A DNA stretch of 12,028 nucleotides, taken from assembly GCF_000720455.1 (NCBI RefSeq), contig NZ_JOAK01000057.1:1-12028 (forward strand), in the 5' to 3' direction. Of the stretch, positions 1 to 6,253 are shown in pieces. Each line of letters starts with the position of its first letter. Position 1 is the first letter of the stretch. Under the pieces are notes generated by a model. It was not told the origin of the DNA. It worked only from the letters and a program-made list of their open reading frames with translations, and searched no databases. The stretch comes from Streptomyces virginiae (lineage in GTDB: Bacteria; Actinomycetota; Actinomycetes; Streptomycetales; Streptomycetaceae). The translations under genes were made by a program, and so were the position numbers.

Positions 1-83
1 GCGACCCACCACCATCTCCACCACCCACAACCCGCACCCACCGAGCCGTGCCCCCCACCCCCTCCGCAGGGTGGCCGGGGTGT

Positions 84-96
84 GGGGCAGAGCCCC
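84..96. other. small G/C hairpin in the 1-239 leader
   Basis: A short inverted repeat, GGGGC-AGA-GCCCC, lies in the 239-base region before the first gene. It could be the remnant of a terminator for a gene to the left, but it has only five base pairs and no T tract. The rest of 1-239 is C-rich low-complexity sequence (1-60), one copy of the dispersed palindrome, and a weak promoter-like hexamer just before the first gene. All three forward frames are open at the left edge, but none gives protein-like sequence there. Confidence 0.3.
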
Positions 97-124
97 GCGT
101 CTTCCCTCACCCGCACCTGCTCCC

Positions 125-143
125 GGTCGCCAATTGGCGACTG
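125..143 (-). repeat. dispersed palindrome, copy 1 (upstream of ParA-like gene)
   Basis: The 16-bp palindrome GTCGCCAATTGGCGAC occupies 126-141. Read on the minus strand with its flanks it matches the 19-base consensus CAGTCGCCAATTGGCGACC exactly. It is intergenic, 98 bases before the ATG of the ParA-like gene. The central CAATTG is very unlike the G/C-rich surroundings. Confidence 0.95.
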
Positions 144-225
144 CCCCCGGAGCTGAACGGGCGCCTCGGTCGTACAAGCTGCCTGCGGTGCGCCGGTCGG
201 GCCTCTCGATCACGGCGTGGGGCGG

Positions 226-231
226 TAGCGT
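226..231 (+). promoter_or_regulatory. possible -10 element for a leaderless start
   Basis: TAGCGT fits the actinobacterial TANNNT -10 pattern and lies only eight bases before the ATG at 240. Transcription would then begin at or next to the start codon. No good Shine-Dalgarno sequence precedes the ATG, which fits a leaderless mRNA. No convincing -35 hexamer is visible, so this is tentative. Confidence 0.35.
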
Positions 232-239
232 CCGGTGCC

Positions 240-920
240 ATGACGAAACCTCGCCCCATTCCGGTGCTGCCTGCCCAGGGCCGCCGGGTCGCCTTCATCG
301 GAAAGGGTGGCGCGGGCAAGTCGACTCTGCTCGCCTACCTGCTGGCTCACTGGAAGTCGTACGGCGTCCCCTGCGTCGCGATCGACACCGACGTGCCAGG
401 CAAGAGCGAGCACGGCACCCTCTACACGCACGCGAACGCGGTCGACCTCGGCGCCCCGGTCTACCCCGCGCCGGCGGTGCACCACATCCGGCAGGAAGCA
501 CAGCGCCTGTGTCCGGAGAAGGGCGTGTGCCTGCTCGACACGGCCGCCTGGGAGAAGCACGACGACGGCCCGCACCTGACGGTGATGAGCGCGGTCGACA
601 AGGTGATTCTGTGCCTGCAGCCCACACCCAATGAAGTGGATCGGGCGACGTCCGTACTGGGCTACGTCCAGCAACTGAAGAACACGGGGGCCCCGTACCC
701 GGAGCTGCACGTCATGCTGACGATGGTCGGCCAGGGCGTCGCGGCGGACAAGCTGGAGGAGAAGCTGACGGCCGCCCAGTACCCGGTGCTCGCCTCGCGG
801 TTCAAATTCTCCAGCGCGATGAACGGCCCGGCGCATATCTTCAAGCAACCGATCAAGGTCAAGTCCGGTTCACCGATGGACCGGATGGCACGGGAGGTTC
901 TGGACGTGGTGGCGCGGTGA
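240..920 (+). CDS. ParA/MinD-family ATPase
   Basis: This 226-aa protein belongs to the ParA/MinD-type P-loop ATPases that position or segregate DNA or cargo in the cytoplasm. A deviant Walker A motif, GKGGAGKST, spans residues 21-29 with the signature lysine K22. It is followed by IDTD (48-51), the A' region, and a Walker B-like hydrophobic strand ending in D100 (VCLLDTAA). There is no N-terminal DNA-binding extension, as in small plasmid ParA proteins. The frame is open further upstream, but the upstream residues are low-complexity, and the ATG at 240 puts the P-loop at the usual distance from the N-terminus. Its stop overlaps the next gene's GTG (GTGA, 917-920), so the pair is translationally coupled, like parAB. 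The role in partition is inferred; transfer-linked or other cargo positioning is also possible. Confidence 0.85.
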   Translation: MTKPRPIPVLPAQGRRVAFIGKGGAGKSTLLAYLLAHWKSYGVPCVAIDTDVPGKSEHGTLYTHANAVDLGAPVYPAPAVHHIRQEAQRLCPEKGVCLLDTAAWEKHDDGPHLTVMSAVDKVILCLQPTPNEVDRATSVLGYVQQLKNTGAPYPELHVMLTMVGQGVAADKLEEKLTAAQYPVLASRFKFSSAMNGPAHIFKQPIKVKSGSPMDRMAREVLDVVAR

Positions 921-1765
921 GCAAGGCATCAGACAAGGCCAGCGACAGCTTCGGGGACGTCCTGACTGCGGGCCTGGCAACCCGTGGCGGCGGCGCTCAG
1001 CTGCCCGCACAGACGTCGTCCGACACTGAGGTGGAGCTGAGCCCCCGCGAGCGGCTGCAGGCCCTGGAGGCGCGCATTGAAGCGTCCGTGGGGCAGTACC
1101 AACAGAGCCTCCGGCGGCTCCAGGCTCGGCACCGCGTAGAGGTCGGCCAGCTCCTGGACGAGATCAACGAATCCGGACTGTGGGAGCTGGAGGGGCACGA
1201 GAAGTTCGGGCACTACGTCAAGGCTCGGTGGGGCTGGGACCGCTCGTACGGGTACCGCCTCATTGACCTGGCCCTAGTCCACCGTGCACTCGCCCCGCTG
1301 GGTCCGGCTGTGCTCGACACCGTGGTGGAGTCGCACGCCCGGGAGCTGGCCCCGGTCGTCAAGGTCAACGGCGACGAGGGCGCCCGGCACTTCGTGGAAG
1401 TCCTCCGGCTGGAGTCCGGCGGGAAGAAGGTCACCGCCGCGGTGATCGCGGCCCGGCGTGACCAGGAAGGACTGGGCGTCCCCTCCGACCAGTCGCCAAT
1501 TGGCGACCGCGACGAGGACGAGGACGAGGTGGTGGACGCGGAGCTGGTGGAGGACGACGACGACACGGCGGAGAAGGTCGGCCAGACCATCCGGACTGCT
1601 GCCGACACGGCGGAGAAGGCGTTGCGGCAGCTGAACGAGGCGCTGGCGCTCGACGCGGCGCCGTTCCACCGTGCGGAGACTGCCGTGGACCTCTCCCGCA
1701 TCCGTACGGCCGCCGTACGGATGCAGCGTCGGGCGGACGGGATTCCCGGCCCCTCCGGCTCGTAG
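917..1765 (+). CDS. putative ParB-like DNA-binding partner protein
   Basis: This 282-aa protein starts at GTG within the stop of the ParA-like gene. Residues 43-80 look like a coiled coil. Residues 87-120 (GLWELEG, then KARWGWDRSYGYRLIDLA) resemble the helical DNA-binding segment seen in many actinobacterial plasmid and phage proteins, where a tryptophan/glycine turn precedes a recognition-type helix. A strongly acidic linker (about 198-217, mostly D and E) follows the in-frame palindrome peptide QSPIGD (192-197). A helical tail (218-273) ends the protein. No canonical ParB N-terminal CTPase motif is visible. Its position after parA and its coupling make a centromere-binding or ParA-activating role likely but unproven. 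The 3' end also holds a 27-base inverted repeat (1698-1724). A shared terminator follows 14 bases after the stop. Confidence 0.7.
   Translation: MSKASDKASDSFGDVLTAGLATRGGGAQLPAQTSSDTEVELSPRERLQALEARIEASVGQYQQSLRRLQARHRVEVGQLLDEINESGLWELEGHEKFGHYVKARWGWDRSYGYRLIDLALVHRALAPLGPAVLDTVVESHARELAPVVKVNGDEGARHFVEVLRLESGGKKVTAAVIAARRDQEGLGVPSDQSPIGDRDEDEDEVVDAELVEDDDDTAEKVGQTIRTAADTAEKALRQLNEALALDAAPFHRAETAVDLSRIRTAAVRMQRRADGIPGPSGS
1490..1508 (+). repeat. dispersed palindrome, copy 2 (inside ParB-like gene)
   Basis: The core is at 1492-1507 and the plus strand matches the 19-base consensus exactly. It lies in frame in the ParB-like gene, encoding QSPIGD at residues 192-197, at the junction between the folded region and the acidic linker. 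Confidence 0.95.
1698..1724. repeat. 27-base perfect inverted repeat inside ParB-like gene
   Basis: Arms GCATCCGTACGGC (1698-1710) and GCCGTACGGATGC (1712-1724) are perfect reverse complements around one central base. Each arm contains the octamer palindrome CCGTACGG. It falls in the last fifth of the ParB-like gene (residues around RIRTAAVRM). It could be a protein-binding site, for example a centromere-like site, or an mRNA hairpin near the 3' end. Confidence 0.85.
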
Positions 1766-1779
1766 AGCGAGCACAGCAG

Positions 1780-1808
1780 AAGGGCCCCGCCGTGACGGCG
1801 GGGCCCTT
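1780..1808. terminator. bidirectional terminator between convergent genes
   Basis: The stem has 14-base perfectly complementary arms, AAGGGCCCCGCCGT and ACGGCGGGGCCCTT, around a single central base; a real loop would open a few pairs. It lies 14 bases after the ParB-like stop and 17 bases from the end of the leftward gene. The outer A/T pairs give short T runs in both directions, so it can end transcripts from both sides. Confidence 0.85.
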
Positions 1809-1825
1809 CGTCGTTGCCGGGTCGG

Positions 1826-2539
1826 TCAGTTCAGCTCGGCCACCTGCGCGGCCTTCAGCAGGGCCTGCACGTCCAGCTCCTGGCCGGGCTGGATCGCGCG
1901 GCGCTGGCGGGCGTCGGCGGCCGCCACGATCGCGGCCACCTTCGCCTGCTCCTGGTGGTACTCCCACTGAGCCGTCGCCACGGCGCCGGCGGTCTCGATC
2001 GCCTTCACCCGGGCCTCGTTGAGACCCTTGGTCTCCTCCATGACCAGCTCGTGTTCCTGAGCGCGGGTCTCGCGGCGGTCGGCCCGCCACAGCGGTGCAC
2101 AGAACGCGTACACCGCGGCGGTGCACCCGGCCCACAGCAGGGTGGCCAGCTGCCAGTCCGGCGTCCACGCGGTCACCCCGGCGAACGCGAGCACGGCGGC
2201 CCCGCCGAACGAGACGCGCACGGTCTCGTTGTCGCCGTGCTGCTTCGACGCGGCGACGCACCCCGCGCACCCCGCGAGCGCGGCCAGGCTGCCCGTGATC
2301 CACAGCGGGGCGGTGGAGCCGTCCGGGAGGTTCTGCCCCCAGCTCCACGCGAGCGCGGACATGCTCGTGGTCGCCAGGGCCGGGGCCAGGCGCCCGAAGT
2401 GGTCCCACAGCCAACGGCCGGCGGAACGCTTCGGCGGCAGCTGCGGGCCGGGGCGGAACGTCGGGGGCACGGGCTGCCGGTGGGCCTGCTCGATCAGGTA
2501 GAGCGCCGGATCGAACGGCGCGGGGCTCTGGTCGCTCAC
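1826..2539 (-). CDS. four-TM membrane protein with helical C-terminal tail, unknown function
   Basis: This 237-aa protein has a proline-rich N-terminus. Four hydrophobic segments follow, at about residues 50-67, 77-97, 107-125 and 129-151. A charged, alanine-rich helical tail (about 152-215) is probably cytoplasmic. I do not recognise a family. Small multi-pass proteins like this are common in actinobacterial plasmid transfer and spread loci, so an envelope role alongside the coupling protein is possible, but nothing in the sequence proves it. It starts at GTG inside the stop of the upstream gene (GTGA overlap, 2536-2539), with GGAG eight bases before it. It is the last gene of the leftward operon and ends at the shared terminator. 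Confidence 0.8.
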   Translation of the reverse strand: MSDQSPAPFDPALYLIEQAHRQPVPPTFRPGPQLPPKRSAGRWLWDHFGRLAPALATTSMSALAWSWGQNLPDGSTAPLWITGSLAALAGCAGCVAASKQHGDNETVRVSFGGAAVLAFAGVTAWTPDWQLATLLWAGCTAAVYAFCAPLWRADRRETRAQEHELVMEETKGLNEARVKAIETAGAVATAQWEYHQEQAKVAAIVAAADARQRRAIQPGQELDVQALLKAAQVAELN

Positions 2540-2973
2540 AGCGTCATCTCCTGTCCTCGGGTGAACTCCTGCTGGTGCTGCTGGTCGGCGCGGTACCGGT
2601 CGTCCCGCTCGCGCCGCTCGCCCTCCTCACGCTCCCGTGCGGCCAGGTCGCGCTGCCTGCGCTCGGGAAGCGTCGGCCCGTCCTTGCCCCACACGGTCAC
2701 CTCGCCCGGGTTGGCCGTGCCTTCCGGGGAGGGCGCGATGGCGGCCACCTCCTGGCCCCGGTACATGACCGTTCCGAACGGGGTGATCTGGAAGCCGTGC
2801 GCGTCGCCCTTGGACGGGTCGTCCCGGACGATCCGCTGTCCGTCGATCGACACGCCCCGGTGGTCCAGGGAGACCTTGTGGCCGTTCTGCTCGACGGTGA
2901 GGCGGGCCTGCCCGTTGCGGGCGTTGTCCCGGTCCCATCGCCAGGGGTTGAACTCCTCGTTCTCCTTGCTCAC
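2536..2973 (-). CDS. hypothetical protein with charged C-terminus, 145 aa
   Basis: No family is recognised. The N-terminal two thirds is rich in beta-prone segments with several Gly/Asp turns (NGHKVSLDHRGVSIDGQRI, then FGTVMYRGQEVAAI). This suggests a small beta-rich fold. The last 40 residues are almost all charged (ERREREEGERRERDDRYR), a likely solvent-exposed helix. The GTG at 2973 is chosen because it overlaps the stop of the DUF1643 gene (GTGA) and has GGAGG seven bases upstream. The open frame continues upstream, but only as the shadow of the DUF1643 gene. Its own end overlaps the next gene by four bases, so it is locked into the coupled operon. Confidence 0.75.
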   Translation of the reverse strand: MSKENEEFNPWRWDRDNARNGQARLTVEQNGHKVSLDHRGVSIDGQRIVRDDPSKGDAHGFQITPFGTVMYRGQEVAAIAPSPEGTANPGEVTVWGKDGPTLPERRQRDLAAREREEGERRERDDRYRADQQHQQEFTRGQEMTL

Positions 2974-3653
2974 CGGTCCACCTCCGGCTCGGCGGAGCGG
3001 TCGCCAATTGGCGACTGCGGGTCGTACGGGGTCAGCTGGGTCTCGTCGCGCACGTACAGCGGGTGTCGGGGGTGGCCCTTGCCGGTGACTCCCAGGGACT
3101 CCAGGGAGTGGCCGTGGTCGACCAACAGGGCGGTGACGGCGTGGGCCTGGCGGGCGCGCTCGGAGCGGCTGACGTCGCCCCACGCGGCCGCGACGCGTAC
3201 GGCGTCGTCGGTGGCCTCGATCAGCGCGGCCTCGTTGAACGGTCCGATCGGGTCGGGGTGCTGCCGGAGCTGGCCCGGGTCCTTCGAGCGGAGCGCGAAC
3301 AGGTTCACCACGACCATGCCGCCGTGCCCGGCCGCCTTCGCGAACGCCGTGCAACGGCGAATCGTGGCGTCGTCCTCGGCGTGGTCGGCGGTAGACGGGT
3401 TGAGCATCACCCACACCATGGGCGCGGTGTCCTCGTCCCAGATCCGGTCCAGCCGGTACCGGTAGGTGCCGCATGGGCTGAGCACTGCCGACCCGTGCGG
3501 GCCGGTCTGCAGCTCCAGCCCGTGGGCCTCGGCCCACTCGGTGGCCGCCGGCCGGGCCGGGCCCGCCGCGGTGGCGGGCTCCGGCTCGACCTCGACGGCG
3601 AACATCGGCAGCTGCACGCCGCCCTTCATCTGCAGGCCCTGGCGGCGGGTCAC
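2970..3653 (-). CDS. DUF1643 family protein
   Basis: This 227-aa protein carries the recognisable DUF1643 core: MLNPSTAD, then DDATIRRC, then GGMVVVNLFALRSKDP (about residues 83-126), and near the end GHPRHPLYV. The biochemical role of DUF1643 is unknown; members are found in phages, plasmids and defence-related neighbourhoods. The N-terminal 40 residues form an extra Ala/Pro/Glu-rich region. The domain ends just before an in-frame dispersed-palindrome peptide, QSPIGD (about 213-218), and a short charged tail. GTG at 3653 gives a GTGA overlap with the methyltransferase stop and has GGAGG seven bases upstream. GTG at 3656, one codon earlier, is the alternative. Coupling to the methyltransferase suggests the two act in one process, perhaps linked to modified DNA, but this is inference. 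Confidence 0.85.
   Translation of the reverse strand: MTRRQGLQMKGGVQLPMFAVEVEPEPATAAGPARPAATEWAEAHGLELQTGPHGSAVLSPCGTYRYRLDRIWDEDTAPMVWVMLNPSTADHAEDDATIRRCTAFAKAAGHGGMVVVNLFALRSKDPGQLRQHPDPIGPFNEAALIEATDDAVRVAAAWGDVSRSERARQAHAVTALLVDHGHSLESLGVTGKGHPRHPLYVRDETQLTPYDPQSPIGDRSAEPEVDR
2999..3017 (-). repeat. dispersed palindrome, copy 3 (3' end of DUF1643 gene)
   Basis: The core is at 3000-3015. Read on the minus strand, which is the coding strand here, it matches the 19-base consensus exactly and encodes QSPIGD ten residues before the C-terminus, outside the conserved domain. Confidence 0.95.
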
Positions 3654-5200
3654 CACGCCACCTCCAGCGGCTCACCGGTGACCGCCTCGACCAGCGCGGA
3701 CACGATGACCTCGGCCACGGGCGGCGTGACCGCGTTCCCGTACTTCCGCACCTTGTCGCGCTTGCTGCCGGTGACGATGTACGTGTCCGGGAACGCCATG
3801 GCGGCGCCGATCTCGTGGGGCTCCAACATCCTGAACCGCACGTCGCCCAGGTCGACGTTCTCCTCGACCTCCGCGAGCGACCAGCGGTCGCGGGTGGTCA
3901 CGGTGCCCACGGGCTCCTCGACCGTGCGGGCCGTGCCGGTGCTGTAGTACGGGATGAGGAGACGCTGGCCGGTGACGAGGCCGTGGTGGTTCCCGCTCGC
4001 GCTGACCGTGCCCACGGGCTCGTCCACGCCGTACGCGGTCTTCTTCGACCCTCCGCCCCGGAGACTGATCTGGAACGGCGGGATGGCCAGTCCGGTCTCG
4101 TTGCGGGCGGTCTGGGTCCGCATCGGCTCCTCGGTCGACGTCGCCACCTTCCCGTCCCGGCCTTCGGTCGGGATGAGCAAGGGCGGCACGGCCAGGGCGT
4201 CCGTCTCGCGGGTCGTGCGGGTCGGCATGGGTTCCTCGACCGACACGGGCTCGGTCCGCCAGGTCCCGCCGGCGGGCACCGTGAACGGCTTCGCGAACTT
4301 CGCGATGCCCCGGGCGATCCGCTCCATGGTGGCGTCGGCCAGGGGCTCGTCCCGGTCCGCGATCCGGCGGCCCTCAATCGACCAGTCGATGACGGCAGAG
4401 GCGGGCATCACCTCGGGCTCCACGATCGCGTTGCGGCACTTCGCATTCGGGCACCGGTACCAATACTGGCCGTTGCGCCCGTACGCGCCCATGTCGACGT
4501 TCAGGCGCTTGAACACCTGCATGGCCGACACCGTGGCGTCGCACACCTGGCAGTACGCCCGGGGCCGCAGCCACTTGTTCCAGTCCGGCGTCCGGCCCAT
4601 GCTCTTGAGCCAGTAGGCGACGAACAGGCGGTTCCTCGACTGCGGAGCCCTGCGGCTCCCCCGGGCCTTGACGTGCATGGAGTTGACCGCGATCACGCGG
4701 ACCTCGTACAGGCCCCCGCACCGGACCTCGCGGAGCCAGCGGCCCCACTGGTCCCACTTGCGGCACTCCACGACGTTCTCCACGACTCCGCACAGCACGG
4801 GCTTGCCCCGCAGGATCATCGCGTTCAGGTAGCGCGGGACCTCCTCCATGAGCGCGCGGGCCCGCTTGATCTCCGGGTCCGGCTCGCTCTCCCCGAACAG
4901 CACGCCCTGGGTGGAGTTGTCGAAGTCCCGGCGCTTGCCCCGCGCGTTGCTCCACGGCGGGCACGACGGGCTCGCCCAGAAGATGTCCGCCCGGGGAAAG
5001 GTCTCGATCTTCGCGCGGGCCACGTCGCCCTCGAAGTGGTCGGCGTCCGGGAAGTTGCGGGCGTGGTCCTCCACGGCGTCCTTCTTGTGGTTCGCCGCGA
5101 AGATGAGTTCCGTGAGCGGCTTGCCCTCCCGGTCCTTCACCGCGGTGGCGCCCTTGCTGGAGCCGCCGACCCCGGCGAACTCGTCGTAGACGGTCAGCAC
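3650..5200 (-). CDS. DNA (cytosine-5-)-methyltransferase
   Basis: This 516-aa protein would transfer a methyl group from S-adenosylmethionine to cytosine C5 in DNA. Motif I is DEFAGVGGSSKGA (6-18). Motif IV is SPSCPPWS (77-84) with catalytic C80. Motif VI is ENV (141-143), motif VIII QSRNRLF (187-193), and motifs IX/X end in KYGNAVTPPVA (487-497). Between VIII and IX is a long variable region with C217xxC220 and C250xxxxC255, a probable zinc ribbon. It is followed by four similar segments (EEPMPTRTTR, EEPMRTQTAR, DEPVGTVSAS, EEPVGTVTTR) that may form the target-recognition part. At 516 aa it is long for a simple C5 enzyme, as in phage- and plasmid-type members. No restriction endonuclease is next to it, so it looks orphan, perhaps protecting the element from host restriction. 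It starts at GTG 5200 with GGAGG seven bases upstream and a 7-base overlap with the ASCH gene. Confidence 0.9.
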   Translation of the reverse strand: MLTVYDEFAGVGGSSKGATAVKDREGKPLTELIFAANHKKDAVEDHARNFPDADHFEGDVARAKIETFPRADIFWASPSCPPWSNARGKRRDFDNSTQGVLFGESEPDPEIKRARALMEEVPRYLNAMILRGKPVLCGVVENVVECRKWDQWGRWLREVRCGGLYEVRVIAVNSMHVKARGSRRAPQSRNRLFVAYWLKSMGRTPDWNKWLRPRAYCQVCDATVSAMQVFKRLNVDMGAYGRNGQYWYRCPNAKCRNAIVEPEVMPASAVIDWSIEGRRIADRDEPLADATMERIARGIAKFAKPFTVPAGGTWRTEPVSVEEPMPTRTTRETDALAVPPLLIPTEGRDGKVATSTEEPMRTQTARNETGLAIPPFQISLRGGGSKKTAYGVDEPVGTVSASGNHHGLVTGQRLLIPYYSTGTARTVEEPVGTVTTRDRWSLAEVEENVDLGDVRFRMLEPHEIGAAMAFPDTYIVTGSKRDKVRKYGNAVTPPVAEVIVSALVEAVTGEPLEVAW

Positions 5201-5622
5201 GGGCCCGCCTCCTCACGCAGAACGTGGGCGGCGGTCTCGCTCGACAGCTGCTCGCGCACCTTCTCCACGAGGACGGCCGGCGGGGTCCACAGCTGCTGTG
5301 CGCCCGCCCACGGGATCGGGAGCGGGAGGGCGGTCACCTCGTCCAGGACGAAGTGGAAGTTCCCGGTGGTCGACCACGGGGTGCACTCCCCGTCGTCCGG
5401 GTGGCAGTCGGTGATCCGGGCGACCGCGAGCACGGCCCCCAGGTCCAGCTGCAGCCCGCGCACCACGGCGGCGACCATGGGGCCGTGGCGACGGTCCACG
5501 GTCTTGCCCGCGTGGATGAGTACGGGGCCCCGGTACGAGGTCGGCCACACCCTGTTCTCCACGCGCTTGTCCGCGTAGGTGATGGCGGCCGCCCACGGCT
5601 GGCGGATGGTGAGAGCGCGCAT
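5194..5622 (-). CDS. ASCH domain protein
   Basis: This 142-aa protein opens with a clear ASCH signature: ALTIRQPWAAAI, then KRVENRVWPTSYRGPVLIHAGK (residues 3-40). It continues with a beta strand LGAVLAVARITD (61-72) and W-rich strands up to about residue 115. ASCH is a PUA-like beta-barrel fold. Characterised relatives bind RNA or hydrolyse modified nucleosides (N4-acetylcytidine amidohydrolase), and the related EVE fold reads modified bases. The in-operon C5 methyltransferase directly downstream (7-base overlap) makes recognition or processing of modified cytosine attractive, but substrate and activity are not shown by the sequence. The ATG at 5622 overlaps the upstream stop by one base (TGATG), and GAGG lies ten bases upstream. 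The longer open frame upstream is a shadow of neighbouring genes. Confidence 0.85.
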   Translation of the reverse strand: MRALTIRQPWAAAITYADKRVENRVWPTSYRGPVLIHAGKTVDRRHGPMVAAVVRGLQLDLGAVLAVARITDCHPDDGECTPWSTTGNFHFVLDEVTALPLPIPWAGAQQLWTPPAVLVEKVREQLSSETAAHVLREEAGPC

Positions 5623-5894
5623 CAGCTCATCACCTCGGCCACGGCCTTGCCCATCCCGAACAGGACGAGGGCGATCACGACGGCGACGGCCAGCACGGTC
5701 TTGCTGGCCTTCCAGATCTTCCGGAGCCCCACGGACAGACCGAGCGCGGCCAGCACCACGACGGTGCCGTACGCGGTCAGCCCGGACAGGGCCGCCTCGA
5801 TCGCGTTGCGGCCGATGTCCACGGAGGTGGCCATGACCAGCACGGAGAAGACGAGGGCGGCCAGGGCGATGAGGCGTTCGCGGGCGACGGTCAC
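5622..5894 (-). CDS. small three-TM membrane protein
   Basis: This 90-aa protein is nearly all membrane-embedded. Hydrophobic segments lie at about residues 7-24 (LIALAALVFSVLVMATSV), 34-57 (ending VVLAALGLSVGL) and 63-83 (TVLAVAVVIALVLFGMG), joined by short loops with a basic RKIWKASK between the second and third. The family is not recognised and the function is unknown. A GTG start at 5894 is chosen because it forms a GTGA overlap with the preceding 61-aa gene and has a G-rich ribosome-binding stretch (AGGGGGG) nine bases upstream. The longer frame reaching to 6143 contains arginine-rich, non-membrane sequence that is the shadow of the neighbour. Confidence 0.75.
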   Translation of the reverse strand: MTVARERLIALAALVFSVLVMATSVDIGRNAIEAALSGLTAYGTVVVLAALGLSVGLRKIWKASKTVLAVAVVIALVLFGMGKAVAEVMS

Positions 5895-6076
5895 GCGGAC
5901 GCACCCCCCTGCGGGGCGACGACGACGAACGCGGCGTCGGTCAGGTCGTAGTGGACGTGGGCGGTCGGGTACTCGCCGGCGCGGTACTCCCCGGCCAGCC
6001 ACTCCGCGCGGCTGTCGGCGCGCAGGTCGGCGTCGGAGATCCGCTCCAGCACGGTGGGGTTGGTGCAGTGCGACAT
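5891..6076 (-). CDS. small hypothetical protein, 61 aa
   Basis: This is a small soluble protein, acidic in its first half and hydrophobic toward the C-terminus (VHYDLTDAAFVVVAPQGG). No family is recognised. It starts at ATG with a GGAGAGG ribosome-binding site seven bases upstream and is coupled to the three-TM gene by a GTGA overlap. It is the first gene after the 32-bp palindrome at 6112-6143, so its expression may depend on how much transcription passes that hairpin. Confidence 0.7.
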   Translation of the reverse strand: MSHCTNPTVLERISDADLRADSRAEWLAGEYRAGEYPTAHVHYDLTDAAFVVVAPQGGASA

Positions 6077-6111
6077 GGGTGTGCCTCTCCATCAAGGCGT
6101 GCAAGGGGGAA

Positions 6112-6143
6112 GTGGGCCGGTCGCCAATTGGCGACCGGCCCAC
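6112..6143. terminator. 32-bp perfect palindrome, possible intra-operon terminator or processing hairpin
   Basis: The sequence is a perfect 32-base palindrome: GTGGGCCGGTCGCCAA (6112-6127) and its reverse complement (6128-6143). Its centre is copy 4 of the dispersed repeat. It sits eight bases after the TAG of the 33-aa gene and 35 bases before the ATG of the 61-aa gene, in the only real gap of the leftward operon. It could attenuate or process the transcript, or be a protein-binding site. No T tract is obvious. Confidence 0.6.
6118..6136. repeat. dispersed palindrome, copy 4 (intergenic, centre of a longer palindrome)
   Basis: The core is at 6120-6135. Its left flank differs from the 19-base consensus by one base (CGG instead of CAG), making the flanks symmetrical so that the palindrome extends to 32 bp. 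Confidence 0.95.
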
Positions 6144-6151
6144 CGGGGGCC

Positions 6152-6253
6152 CTATCGGGCGGGGTGCGGCCGCGCGGGCTGCTGCTGCGGCTGTCGTCCG
6201 TCGCGCTGGTGCGGCTCCGGCCGGATCGGCAGGGGCGGGCGGGTGTCGCTCAT
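6152..6253 (-). CDS. tiny Pro/Arg/Gln-rich protein, 33 aa
   Basis: A short frame from ATG 6253 to TAG encodes a basic peptide rich in P, R and Q (begins MSDTRPPLPIRPEP). Its ATG overlaps the TGA of the tiny gene before it (ATGA, 6250-6253), the same coupling used throughout the operon, which is the main reason to accept it. No independent ribosome-binding site is clear. Composition suggests a disordered, nucleic-acid-binding or structural peptide. Function unknown. Confidence 0.5.
   Translation of the reverse strand: MSDTRPPLPIRPEPHQRDGRQPQQQPARPHPAR

Noticed and set aside
1..156. 3' end of an upstream gene in frame 1
   Set aside because: The frame is open but the peptide is His/Pro-rich low complexity with no domain, and the other two forward frames are open here as well.
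48..239. N-terminal extension of the ParA-like protein from an ATP-rich upstream start
   Set aside because: The translated extension is low-complexity, crosses the dispersed palindrome in the VANWR frame, and would place the P-loop near residue 85, unlike small ParA proteins.
1431..2414. Large minus-strand frame spanning the end of the ParB-like gene, the terminator and the four-TM gene
   Set aside because: It crosses a strong terminator and overlaps two better genes; its product is almost only Arg/Gly/Pro.
4644..4659. Hairpin GGAGCC-CTGC-GGCTCC within the methyltransferase gene
   Set aside because: A six-bp stem is common by chance in G/C-rich coding DNA and has no positional support.
3815..5578. 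Long plus-strand frame opposite the methyltransferase and ASCH genes
   Set aside because: It is the G/C-rich mirror of real genes: its product is Arg/Pro/His-rich with no motif, while the minus strand encodes all C5 methyltransferase motifs.
3650..5622. A complete restriction-modification system
   Set aside because: No endonuclease, specificity subunit or helicase is found next to the methyltransferase; the ASCH and DUF1643 genes show no nuclease motif.
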